Assembly: GCA_016098155.1 (NCBI GenBank)
Contig: JAAAJB010000444.1
Location: 1 to 30,113 of the forward strand
Direction of reading: 5' to 3'
Length of the DNA: 30,113 nt
Origin: Actinomortierella ambigua
Lineage: Eukaryota; Mortierellomycota; Mortierellomycetes; Mortierellales; Mortierellaceae
Shown here piece after piece: positions 1 to 9,678 of the stretch (the stretch's first letter is position 1; each line of letters begins with the position of its first letter). The notes beneath the pieces were generated by a model, which did not search any database, had not been told where the DNA came from, and saw only the letters and a program-made list of their open reading frames with translations. The position numbers and the translations under genes are program-made.

Positions 1-144
1 AGCAGAGGCCACGCCAACATACACGCAAGCAGACCGAAAACATGATTGAGCTATCAGTGCTATGCCAGATCAGCGGTGCGCCAGGCTTGTTGTCAAGAGA
101 CGCACAAGATGACCATGTCACAGCCCGCGGCCTGTATCACGGAC

Positions 145-307
145 TTGTCCACACTCCTACTTAAACTCACCCCTCATAGTCTAGATTTATCTAGCGAGAT
201 TGTGGCTGTCTAATATTGACAACTTTGGAAGGCTGCTTTAAGTCAGCCATAGTCTCGCTACATGAATCTAGTCTACGCGGGGTGAGTTTAGATAGGAGTG
301 TGGACAA
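145..307. repeat. Long imperfect palindrome 1 (64-bp arms)
   Basis: Bases 145-208 and 244-307 are inverted copies of each other. They align over 64 positions without gaps, with 9 mismatches by my count, around a 35-base spacer. Weaker pairing may continue outward for some tens of bases. No ORF with recognisable content lies in it. The arms do not resemble those of the two palindromes that follow. It could be a foldback element, a MITE remnant, or a locus giving a hairpin RNA; sequence alone does not decide. Confidence 0.85.
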
Positions 308-533
308 CGTACGGGTTGCGCCCGCAGTGATGAAGGTCGTGCAGCCTGCAATTTATCATGGTTTGGCAGACCAAAATATCTCGATGAAACGGAGTCCAGC
401 ACCGAGGACAATAAAGGGAATAAAGGGAGCACTAGTCTGCACAAGCATCCCCTATGTTGTTCATGTTTCGAGGGCAACACTCTGGGGTGCATTTCTCGCT
501 GACGCCTTTAACAACGTACCTCATGCCATGGAG

Positions 534-568
<35 letters not shown>

Positions 569-961
569 AGACTCGTGCTTGAGAATTGACTGGTGTTGCT
601 CACCATTCAAGAGCATGCGGATGCTGATGAAGCAGATAGGAGCAAGTGCAGTGTTGACGAGATATATGTGTATTTGTTTGTGTGTGTGAAGAAGGGAGAG
701 GCGTTGTTGAAGATGAAAGAGAGAGAGAGAGATGTTGCGAAAACTCTAAGTGCCACATAAATATGTAAACACTGCACAGCATTTGTCCTTTTGTTTCTTT
801 TAAATTGAACCTCGGTATAGGGGTAGTCAAACAGGTCAAGCCGGACGGCGTAGACAAAGGTTGCATGCTCGCCTCTCATGGAAAACACCAAACCAAAGAG
901 GCTTTATAACGACTCGCTCCACGGCTTAAAAAACAGAATTTCTGTTGACTTTCCACTTTTC
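308..961. other. Non-coding stretch between palindromes 1 and 2
   Basis: I see no coding content here. The stretch holds a GA microsatellite at 536-565, a second short GA run near 718-732, and otherwise unremarkable sequence. The possible reading frames run through simple repeats or lack any recognisable motif. Confidence 0.6.
536..565. repeat. (AG)n microsatellite
   Basis: About 15 uninterrupted AG units, directly followed by GGTAAG, which resembles a splice donor but has no coding exon before it. Confidence 0.95.
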
Positions 962-1217
962 TCACCAAACGCCTTCAAATTCTTCAATGCCTTCTTCGTG
1001 GGTTCCAACCCTCCCTGCTCCCCTTCCCTTCATGGTGACCAGACCACTCTAATCAAGCTTGCCACCGTTGTGGCATCACCGCCCGCAACGCCGTCCGCAA
1101 CGCCGTCCGCAAGAGATTCCATAACGGTAGCAGGTTTGACTAAGGGAGTCGGGCCATCAAAGGGAAAGGGGAGGGGAGGTTGGAACCCACAAAGAAGGCA
1201 TTGAAGGCATTTGGTGG
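962..1217. repeat. Long imperfect palindrome 2 (about 256 bp)
   Basis: The sequence from 962 inward matches the reverse complement of the sequence from 1217 inward almost to the centre, near 1090. The best block (roughly 980-1034 against 1157-1205) contains a shared GTGGGTTCCAACC. One arm carries an extra 8-9 bases near 978-987. The centre holds a 12-bp unit, CAACGCCGTCCG, twice in tandem (about 1086-1110). A 20-odd base stretch of this centre, in reverse orientation, recurs at about 1652-1675 with one difference. The open frame across 878-1204 follows from the palindrome and shows no protein family. Confidence 0.8.
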
Positions 1218-1298
1218 ATTACCATGAACAACTGCGGTCAGCAGTTCGCGCGCAGAACGTAGGCGCCGAATGTTGCTTTACCTTTCTCTTTGCTTTCT

Positions 1299-1534
1299 CG
1301 GTTTTGTTACACACTAATCGGACCCAAATCACCGGAGATAAGCTGCTCGCCTTCGTCTTTCCTTCTTGCTTTCCGTGATTCCCTCAGCTGTTTCATGTGT
1401 CAACCACCACGCATCGAAAGCTCCTCGCCGGTGATTTGGTTGATACACGAGACGGCTGAGGATACCAAGGAAAGCAAGAAAGAAAGATGGCTTATCTCCA
1501 GTAGTTTGGGTCCGACGAGCGTTCAACAAAACCG
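1299..1534. repeat. Long imperfect palindrome 3 (about 236 bp)
   Basis: Bases 1299-1402 pair with 1432-1534. Shared blocks in opposite orientation include CGGTTTTGTT at the outer ends, TCGGACCCAAA, GGAGATAAGC and TTCTTGCTTTCC. The spacer is about 30 bases. It lies immediately upstream of the truncated serine hydrolase, so it may mark the point where that gene lost its N-terminus. Confidence 0.8.
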
Positions 1535-1784
1535 TGCAAGTAGGAGAAGGCAAGCATTCGGCACTTACCCTGTGCGCCGAGCTGCTGCCCGAGGTTGTCC
1601 ACGGTAAACACATCTTTGGTACGAGCATGCACACAGCCAGTGAGAGACTGGCATCTCTTGTGGACGGCGTTGCGGGGTGGTGCTCGCCCCCTCTTCCTCA
1701 TTTCCTCCTCTTTCCCCATCGTGTCTATCCTGTCTCTCCTCCTCCTTCTCTCCCTTTCACTCACTCTCTCTCTCTCTTTCATAG

Positions 1785-2881
1785 GGTCTATACTGTATTT
1801 CAAACTCCGTTGGGGTTGGGCGCAGAGCAGTGCAAGGGGGCTCAGGTCATCGGCGCAACTCGACGGCAAGTCATGGGAGGAGGTTCGTGACAGAATCTTG
1901 ATTCCTGCTGGCATGACCAGCTCTGGATTCTCCATCAAGACCCTGTTGACTCGACCGAACCATGCGGTCCCCTTCCGATCCAAGTCGTTCGAGGCAGCTC
2001 AGAGAGGTGAGGTCGAATTGCATTATCTCGATACTCGCACCGCACCTGACGCGCCAGCGGACGACATTTTCTCCAATGTGATTGATATGGCCAAATGGGC
2101 CAAAGTCATGTTGCGCCAGGGCACACTCAATGGCAAGCAGGTGCTGCATAAAGAGACTGTCGACGCGGTCACCAAAGGTCACATACCTAGACGCAATGGG
2201 ACCTATGGACTGCGATGGCTTAATGATAGCTTCAAGCGACACCGCATGGTCCACCATAGTAAGGATCACGATGACACGCTTATGGATGATATGTGTGTGT
2301 TTCACCAATTTCTGTTTGCTGATTTCCCAAACACCAATTTCGAACAGATGGTGGCTATACTGGATACGTTAGCGACCTGACGCTCTTCCCTGACGACGAC
2401 CTGGCCGTGATCGCGTTGTCCAACACAGAAGCCAGCTATATCACCGACATTCTGCGCTATTACTTGGCCGACTATATCCTTGACCTACCCAAGACCAAGG
2501 ACTGGCTCTTTGAGAATCTGGTTGAGCTCGATAGAAGCTTTTACAAAGCGTCAACAGATGAGGCTGGTGAATGGTTCTTCCCTCCTCAGGTCAAGAACAA
2601 GCCACCGACACGCAAGCTCGAGGACTTTACAGGCGACTGGACACATCCCTACGGTACTCCATTTTCAGTTTTCCCCAGCCGCAAGGGGAAGCTGGACTTC
2701 AGGGTCATGGACAGCGAGGGTGCCCTCGAACACTATCATTATGACTTGTTCCGCGTTCGCATGTTCGCCCAAGGCAATCCTGTGCCGGCTCTATTGACGT
2801 TTATCACTGGTAGCGACGGACCAACTTCAGGTGACGATTAGTGGCGAATCGCTGTTGTACACTAGGGCCACTCGCTCCTAA
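1785..2881 (+). pseudogene. Class-C beta-lactamase-like serine hydrolase, N-terminally truncated, two exons
   Basis: Members of this family (beta-lactamase/transpeptidase-like, PF00144) use an SxxK serine, a YxN motif and a late H/K-x-G motif. Visible here are the segment GKSWEEVRDRILIPAGMTSSG near 1862-1925, typical of the stretch after the YxN region, and after splicing the motif HHNGGYTGYVSDL. The splice joins 2258 to 2348 with donor GTAAGG, and restores this motif exactly. The C-terminal part (about 2600-2820) resembles the DUF3471-like tail of fungal members. No SxxK or YxN motif and no start codon in good context can be found upstream, where there is CT-rich DNA ending in a possible acceptor TTTCATAG at 1784. 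The frame stops at 2839-2841. A +1 shift near 2819 would instead read DQLQVTISGESLLYTR to a stop at 2879-2881, a better family-like ending. I judge it a truncated, probably dead gene; unrecognised upstream exons cannot be excluded. Confidence 0.7.
2259..2347 (+). other. Intron of the serine hydrolase
   Basis: Donor GTAAGG at 2259, a possible branch motif GCTGAT near 2317, and acceptor GAACAG ending at 2347. Removing these 89 bases joins two frames and creates the expected HxG-type motif. Confidence 0.85.
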
Positions 2882-3211
2882 TGGAAGCGGGGGAGAGGGT
2901 TTGCCTGAACATAGACATAGATGGAGGCGTTTGGACTAGTAGGAAAATCATTGTCAGTTTTTATTGTTCGCTAGCTGTGGAGTACATGGGAGGAGGAATA
3001 ATAAAGAAGACGCGGTGCCTGAGCGGTTCTCTTCAAGATGCTGCTGCTAGACAGGTGGCAAACGTTGTTTTCAGCTTGTCGGAACATAGATCCGTTCGGG
3101 TCGTAAAGCCAGGATTCTCTCCTGGCAGTTGGCTGCAGTTCCTAAAAATTGCCACCAAAATTTTGGCAGTCCCAAACGGCACATCGCAAATCAACATGAA
3201 TATTTTGCGTA
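2882..3211. other. Intergenic region, probable promoter of the F-box/ankyrin gene
   Basis: No family-like coding sequence is present, although one frame is open from 2881 to 3303. The stretch includes a perfect 7-bp-stem, 5-base-loop hairpin at 3108-3126 (GCCAGGA...TCCTGGC). I cannot place a TATA box with confidence. Confidence 0.5.
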
Positions 3212-5014
3212 ATGCCATGCTATGCTCGACAACACATGAATGCCAACTCATCCATCTCCACCCTCAAGGCGCAGCCTGGCATCATTCCAGCCACATCCGC
3301 TAGCATACAGTTATCGCCGCCACATGACTCTCCAACCACCGCCACCACCACGCTAGCCTCGCTCCCGACGGAGCTCCTCCTGCGCATCTTCACCCTCTCG
3401 GCCAACCCATCCCTCGCCCTCCTTTCGCGCGACTTTTACACCCGGATAGGCGATGCCAGCAGGACCTCCGTTGCGACCTGTGTCGCCTTTCTGATGACAC
3501 GCTACCGTGCGCGCTGGGACAGGATGGTCATCAAAGGTCTACGCTGGAAGTTTTTCAACCTTGACGTCCTGCATGCGCTGGACCGGCTCTATGCACGCAG
3601 GGTACAGAGGAAACTTGAACGGAGAGCTGCGAGACTCGAGAGGGATGAGCGTCAGAGGCAGATCGAGGCACAGCTCGATCCACAGTGGTCGTTGGGTGGA
3701 GGATCAGGCGCGGAGAAAAATCTGAAGCGCAAGGCACTATCATCGGCGTCTTTGTTGACCACGACGACGTCTTCTTCCACCGCATCGTCGCTGTCGTGGA
3801 CGGATGTGCCGGGAGCAGGCGTTCCCGGACCACAGGACGTTTCGCTGGGGAGCAAAAAAGACGATGGCGGTGATGGGAAGGACGACATCATCGATGACGA
3901 AGAGTCTGGGCGGAAGAAACGGTTACGGACCGTCGGCACCGAGACGTACTGGCGGTCTACAACAACAGGCACGAGCTCTTCATCCTCCTCCGAGGCCTCC
4001 TCTCCTTACAATTTCTTCAGCAGTAGTGGTGGTAGCAGCAGGACCAGTCTGGGTATGGACTTACCCTCGTCGCCTTTCCAGCCGCTAGTCCCGTCCCCAC
4101 TGCGATCCATCTACTCGTACCCTGCGCTGGCGCCCAAGCCGCCCTCCGGGACCGATTCTGGAACCAGTCGAGGCGGGGTGCCTCGGGATGAGGGAGGTGG
4201 CGACCACCACCAGAAGGATAAGGCCGAGGACGAGGTAGAGGACGAAGACAAAGAGGCTGAACAGATCAGGATCCCACTTGCGCCTGGGTTCCCGATCCCA
4301 CGCCGACTCTTCCGTGGAGGTCCCTCTTCTTTATCATCGACCCCATCATCATCCCCTCTTCCTTCTGCGACGGTCGAAAACAATAAGGGTGCCAACAACA
4401 ACAATAACAACAACGACGACGACAATACCACCATCACCACCACTACCCCCGAAAGCGACCACATCGCCCTGGTCCGCGAGCTGCTCCTGCGCGGGGCGTC
4501 GGCGACGGCACCCTCCAACTACCCGATGATCCGGTGTGCGCAACGGGGCAATCTGGCGATGATCCGGACACTTATCCGCTACGGCGGGGCCGTCCCCGAC
4601 CAAGTGGTGCTGCGATGGGCCATTGTGGATAACCATGTAGCTGTGGTTGACTATCTCTTGGTCGGCGGTGGGTACGAGACCGAGGAGATCCAGGTCGCGG
4701 AGATGGTCAAGGAAAGGCGTGAGCTTGGTACAAATAGTCCCTTCGATGCATTTCCGGAGCAGGTCGCCGCTTCCGGTATGGGGCAGGAGATAGAGGAACG
4801 GCCGAGGAGGACGACTACGACTACGGCTGCGGCGGTGGCGACGACGAAGGAGAATCCATCCAACGGGATCAAGACAAGGAGGCGGCTCCGAGATGGACTT
4901 GTGCCGAATAGCGAGTGCCTGCAGGCGTGTCTGGAACGCGGTGACACGCAGATGGTCGACCGGTTGCTCAGGTCCGGCGCTGTCCCGAATATGAAGACAC
5001 TCATGATGCTTTAG
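3212..5014 (+). CDS. F-box-like / ankyrin-repeat protein, 600 aa, single exon
   Basis: Proteins of this architecture usually act as substrate adaptors of SCF ubiquitin ligases, with the F-box holding Skp1 and the repeats binding a target. That role is inferred from architecture alone. Residues 50-80 (SLPTELLLRIFTLSANPSLA and on) fit the start of an F-box. Residues about 125-152 form a basic, charged helix. Residues 170-410 are low-complexity Ser/Thr/Asn/Asp-rich and probably disordered. Ankyrin-type helices appear at about 415-485 (HIALVRELLLRGA, GNLAMIRTLIRYGG, HVAVVDYLLVGG) and again at 560-598 (GDTQMVDRLLRSGAVPN), split by a charged insert of some 75 residues. The stop comes right after the last repeat. 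The start may instead be Met9 at 3236; neither context is clearly better. The gene converges on the NIPA gene. Confidence 0.78.
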   Translation: MPCYARQHMNANSSISTLKAQPGIIPATSASIQLSPPHDSPTTATTTLASLPTELLLRIFTLSANPSLALLSRDFYTRIGDASRTSVATCVAFLMTRYRARWDRMVIKGLRWKFFNLDVLHALDRLYARRVQRKLERRAARLERDERQRQIEAQLDPQWSLGGGSGAEKNLKRKALSSASLLTTTTSSSTASSLSWTDVPGAGVPGPQDVSLGSKKDDGGDGKDDIIDDEESGRKKRLRTVGTETYWRSTTTGTSSSSSSEASSPYNFFSSSGGSSRTSLGMDLPSSPFQPLVPSPLRSIYSYPALAPKPPSGTDSGTSRGGVPRDEGGGDHHQKDKAEDEVEDEDKEAEQIRIPLAPGFPIPRRLFRGGPSSLSSTPSSSPLPSATVENNKGANNNNNNNDDDNTTITTTTPESDHIALVRELLLRGASATAPSNYPMIRCAQRGNLAMIRTLIRYGGAVPDQVVLRWAIVDNHVAVVDYLLVGGGYETEEIQVAEMVKERRELGTNSPFDAFPEQVAASGMGQEIEERPRRTTTTTAAAVATTKENPSNGIKTRRRLRDGLVPNSECLQACLERGDTQMVDRLLRSGAVPNMKTLMML

Positions 5015-5268
5015 GGATCATAACATACACCTTCACCTTCACCTAAAAAAAAAAGGAGAGATATTCTTTCATGGATGTGGATTGGATATTTTTTTTCCTT
5101 GAATACAACTTTAAATGTACTGCTTTCCCTTCCTTTGCTTGTTATGCTCGACGAGTAAAAAAAAGTTGACTTGTTTGTTCATAAAATGCTAGATGCAGAT
5201 TTTTTTTTGTTCTTCATTGTAATGGCTACGGTGTTTTTTTTTCTTTTCATTTCAATGCGGAAAAAAAA
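5015..5268. other. Convergent 3' region between F-box/ankyrin and NIPA genes
   Basis: AT-rich, with several A8-10 and T8-9 runs. This is consistent with polyadenylation regions of two genes transcribed toward each other. No clear AATAAA is seen on either strand. Confidence 0.6.
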
Positions 5269-6451
5269 TCAAAGAGTGGCCTCAGCGGCACCAGGGGATC
5301 CCGGGACGCCTGTGAAGAAATGATCTCTATACATGTGAGAGGCCGACGTTCGGTCGCCTGCCCTTCCCATCGTCGCCACAGTTGTTGCTGATGTCGATGT
5401 AGCAAAGGTCGAAGAGCCATTAGCGTCACCACTACCATTGGCCGCTTGTGTAGCTGATGTGGTGGTTGAGTGCGTCAGAGAACATGATGACCCACCCCGA
5501 GACCCAAAGGATAACGCCCGACGATGCTGTGATGGTGACGACGGTGAAGAAGAGGGGCTGGACGATGAGTTGGACGAAGGAGAAGAAGTGCCGGTAGGCC
5601 CTGCAGGTGGAGAGCCCTCGCTAGAGGGCGAGTGAGGGCCTTCGCCCGGGACGCCAAAGAGCATCGAGTGACGCTTCTTCCTTCCTGGAACATCAAAACT
5701 CGAGGGAAGACCGGTGAACGAGTCTTGGCGCCGATGGCCGGAGGAGGTCTTGGTGGTCGTCGATGCTGGTTGTTGTTGTTGTTGCTGTTGTTGTGATGAT
5801 GATGTAGTAGAGGTGGAAGATGTTGTTGGTTGGGCTTGGGCTAGTGGTACAGAAGCATTGGGGAGCGGCGGTTGGGGAGAGGTCGCAGCGGAGGAGGAAG
5901 CGAATGAGGAGGATGAAGGCGCACCAGGAGAAAACGTCATTGGGTAGTGCTGGCGTGGGCTGTTGGGGCCTGAGAAGAATGATCCATCGCTCATGAGACT
6001 ACTCCGCCGACTTTCCGAACTACGATGCTGATGTTGGTGTTGGCTTTGGTGGCTGTTGTTCCGTAGTACCTTGAATGGGTTGAGATCCTCAAACGTCTTG
6101 TCCTTTGTCAGGTGGTTGCCCGTGGACCACCGCACACTCGCAGGCCGTTCTGATCCTGCTGTTGAATTATTCATAGATGCTGTCGTAGCTGCAGAGAAAG
6201 ACATTGGCAGAGTGTCGTGCTGCTGCCCAGGCTGCATCGCGGAGGGCTTCAAGGGCGACTTGGCTCCCGTCAAATGCGCCTTCAGCTGGCTGGGCGACAT
6301 AAGTGCTGCAGATGTTGCGATCGAAGCTGTGTCTGTAGTTGTTGTCAATGGAGGCGGTGGCGACGTCCCTACTCTAGACTCGTATGTCGAGTGGAACGGG
6401 TTGCCGATTACCGACTCGATCAATGACAGAGGTCGTTGTTGTTGATGCTGC

Positions 6452-6485
<34 letters not shown>

Positions 6486-9131
6486 CGGCCTCCTGCGCCT
6501 GCTTTATTTGCTGCTGTCGTGCTGCATGGATCGCAGCCGCGGTGGCCAACGCTGCCTGTCCTCGGACATCCACCTCACCTTCATCCTCGGAGGCTGTGTC
6601 GATCAGGATATGCGTGGGCTCCTCATAAAGATTGTCCTGATCCATGATCATAGGGTTCGCTCCCTTGCGGACAGCGAGTGGCCGATCTGTGCCGGGTCCT
6701 CGATTCGAGTTGGGCGACAGGTCGATGATCTCCAGCTCTCCCGGTAGGTCTCCACTGAGCGACTGGCTATCCTTTGGTGTCTTGAATGGGTCCGATTGCA
6801 TGCTGGTTTTGCTGAACATGCTGGTACGCCGTGAATCTGTGGACGAATCGCCGAGATAGACAAGACCGCCTTGGGCTTTTGTGGTGGTGGTGGCTGATTT
6901 GGCGTCCAGGTCGGTTGACTGTCGCTTGCTTTTGCTGCCTTTGTTCTTGCCAAATTTGAGAATGCCAACGAGCTTGTTGCCTCGACCACCTTCGCGTTTC
7001 TCGCCACGACCTGCGCCACCTCCGTTGATACCTTCACCACCACCACTGCCACCATGACGCGACTTGCTGCTCCTTTTTGCCTTGGATCCTGCCCGTGTCA
7101 GTTCTTCCCGGTCCTCCATGCCATGCGAGGTTGTGGTTCCGGTTGAAGAAGAGAGGATGGTGACTGTCATACTGCTGTTGTCTGCACCAGAGCCCAAACC
7201 GCCCTTCGACAATGAAAACTTTGACGAGCGACTGATGCTCCGTTCCAGGTCGGTGGTGCTAGTGTCACCGCTACTGCCGCGATGGCGACCATCCTCCATC
7301 ATGCTCTCGTCGTCGTCATCATCATTGTATCGTGATCCTACTCCTGGGACGCCTTCTCCTGAGGTGGTGGATCCTCGACCTTCGAGCGACGACATGGCCT
7401 CATCCTGGGACAGGTCTGGTTTTGGGGCGCTGAGCATCTTGACGCCATAAATGAGGGCAGCGATTCCGACAAGGACCAGCAAGAGTACCCAAGGCGCGTA
7501 GAGTTTGAGTTGGTCCAGATAGATGACAGAGTTAATCAAGCCAAAGGCGGTGTAAAACCCATAAAACATGGGGACGACCAAGACCGAGTCGTAGAGTTTG
7601 AGACCGGTGTTGAGGCAATAGACCTGCAGGACGGCCGTGACGACGAGGACAAAGAGGATGAAGTAGCTGAGGTAGTCTGTGAACTGGTTGTTGCCCGAGA
7701 AGGTCGAGGTGATCAATTTGACACCACTCTTGGCCAGCAAGAGCGTCTGCGAGGCCAGCATACCGCCACATCCGGCCATGATCATGGCCACAACCTTCTT
7801 CAGTCGTTGGTCCTTTTGTTCAGCCGTCTCCAAGTCGTTCTCGTGATGTTGATGGTGGTGAGCGTGGTGGTGATGGTGATGGTGGTGATGATGGTGATGA
7901 TGACCATGCTCGTCGTCGTCCAGATCGTCAAAGGTCAATCCAGACGCTCGTGCAAAGCGGTTGGTGCCAAGCAGATTGGTCAGCCGCTTCTTCATCCGTT
8001 TCCGGATCTGCCCGCTCGCGTCGTCGTCGATCGAAATGGCCCAGTAGGCATACATGCCCAGAAACAGGAATCCAAACGTGATGATGTTGAGGATCGAAAA
8101 GTACAGGATAAATACGAACCGCGCGAACAACAATTTCAAGTCTGCTAATGTCAGCTTATCCTCGACTAGAAAGGATCCAAGATTGGGAAGCAAATCAAAG
8201 TGATGTGTGTGCGTGTGTATGCGATGGTTAGAATTATAAACTGGTAAAAGATTGGGCGCCCATCCTTGTCGTGCTTACATATACAGCCTGAGCCAAATCC
8301 AAGCACGAATACGTACTGTCTCCTCCGTCGTTCATGGCGCCAAAGACGACGATCCAGATGACGGACGCCATGACGACAATGGTGCCGTAAACATCCTTTT
8401 TGGTGATTCGCGTCCCGACCAGTATCTTGGCGAAGATAAAGTTGAAGATGAGTGCTATTGATCCCAGTGGTGCTACCCATTGTGTCTTCAAAAAGTCTAT
8501 TTTGTTTCACGCAAAAATGTAAGAAAGTGAGACGTGTGTGTCATTTGCGTAGCTGTATATACTTCCTGTTGTCCTTCCTCCCCTCCAGGGTTCCCAGGTG
8601 AACAAGGAATGTGTTAAAAATAACAGTTCAGAGGAAAAATGAAATAATACACACACGCCTTTGTGTGTTGTGTGCTCTGTTTGGCTCGCATGAGCCAGAG
8701 GCAAGGGGTGTGGCCTGCGCGGGTGGGATTGGGGGGGGGTAAGTGGAGACCGATTGAGTATTGCAGGGGGGGGGTGAGCCTGGTCCAACTCCACAATCCA
8801 GAGCTTTGTATCTCTTATTGTGGAAAGAGGAGAGAAGGAGTGGAGGGGCATGCCATTCTGCTACTGCCAACTCGTCACTTGGATTTGCTTAAAAAGAAAC
8901 GAGTGCGTAAAAGGGCGTCGTGCAACAGATCCTGTTTCTCTACAAGCTGGGTTATCCTGTAAGCTTATGGGAGAGAGGATAGAGAGAGAAAAAGAGGTGC
9001 TCGAAGCGAAAGCGACGGATGTCAGGGGATCATCACCGTGGAGGAGGGGGGCAAGAAGGAGGGCTGAAGGGAGACCGACAAGGTGTTGTTGTTGCAGTGG
9101 TGGTGAGACACACTGTGCAATGGGGCCGTAA

Positions 9132-9190
<59 letters not shown>

Positions 9191-9678
9191 TGGACATGAC
9201 GACGATGGTGACGAGAGACAGACGGGAAAAAACAATGGGGGAGGGACATCTTACGGACATGCAACATCCACACCCCTACAACAAATACAACGTCGGCTTC
9301 AGAAGAAGCTTTTCCCCACCATGCTATTTGCTTCCCACCCCCCCCCTCAACCATCGATCAATGATGTATGGGCAATATTACGCCGATCAACAGGGATAGA
9401 AAGAAAGTGCATCACTGCCCCTGCCCAGCACACTTCGACCTAGACAATAGAAACTTACTGAGGGCTATGGTGCTGCCAGCAAGCTGTGAAAGGATATAGA
9501 GTCCAAGACCTATATGCCACAATGGTCGCGCACACTCGTTCCGTTGCAAGTCGATCGGTCGCGCGCTATTCCGGACGTGGTCAAGTTTCAGTAGGTTCAG
9601 GCCTGCGGCGTTCATGATAGACGACAGCAGCGACACGAGAAAGCCGATCAGAAAATCGAGTCCCGATGTGCCACCCAT
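5269..9678 (-). CDS. NIPA-type magnesium transporter with long disordered tail, three exons, 1098 aa
   Basis: NIPA family (DUF803, PF05653) proteins move Mg2+ across plasma or endosomal membranes. Exons on the minus strand are 9678-9459, 8496-8317 and 8165-5269; total coding length is divisible by three. Splicing makes the family-like joins STIALNFLKTQWVAPLGS and AMNDGGDIEDKLTLADL. Nine hydrophobic segments lie at about residues 7-27, 53-73, 80-95, 106-122, 147-177, 258-278, 298-316, 327-348 and 356-376. GLNLLKLDHVR after the first helix is typical of the family. A loop at 220-241, between helices 5 and 6, has 19 His in 22 residues. Residues about 380-1098 form a Ser/Thr/Gly/Gln-rich tail with two poly-Gln tracts and no recognised domain, far longer than in animal NIPAs (about 330-450 aa). 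The start ATGGGTGGC follows an A-rich leader. The family call is firm; ion specificity is by family only. Confidence 0.93.
6435..6485 (-). repeat. CAA/CAG repeat coding poly-Gln in the NIPA tail
   Basis: Repeated TTG/CTG on the plus strand encodes an almost uninterrupted run of about 12 Gln, a His, then 3 more Gln in the tail. A second shorter Gln tract is at about 5770-5800. Both are likely to vary in length between strains. Confidence 0.9.
7843..7908 (-). repeat. CAC/CAT repeat coding the His-rich NIPA loop
   Basis: On the minus strand a run of CAC and CAT codons encodes residues 220-241, including 13 consecutive His. Mixed codons suggest it is not a very recent slippage product. It is followed by an acidic and charged stretch and lies on the opposite side of helix 5 from the family core. 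Confidence 0.9.
8166..8315 (-). other. NIPA intron 2 (150 bp)
   Basis: On the minus strand the donor is GACA|GTACGT (8315) and the acceptor TTTCTAG (8166). Both flanking exon frames are conserved and the join restores the family sequence. Confidence 0.9.
8497..9458 (-). other. NIPA intron 1 (962 bp)
   Basis: On the minus strand the donor is CTCA|GTAAGT (9458) and the acceptor AAAATAG (8497). It is very long compared with the other introns here (89-379 bp). It contains a 26-unit GA repeat (9135-9186), two G8-9 runs near 8732 and 8767, and no coding content. Confidence 0.9.
9135..9186. repeat. (GA)26 microsatellite inside NIPA intron 1
   Basis: An uninterrupted 52-base GA run, the longest perfect dinucleotide repeat in the window. 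In the transcribed strand it reads as TC. Confidence 0.97.

Noticed and set aside
1595..1784. N-terminal extension of the serine hydrolase frame, starting at an ATG at 1595
   Set aside because: It translates CT-rich DNA into Ser/Leu repeats and includes what looks like an intron end, so it is unlikely to be protein.
5438..8148. Plus-strand open frames opposite the NIPA gene
   Set aside because: They are shadows of the antisense coding frame and consist of complements of Gln, His and Ser codon repeats.
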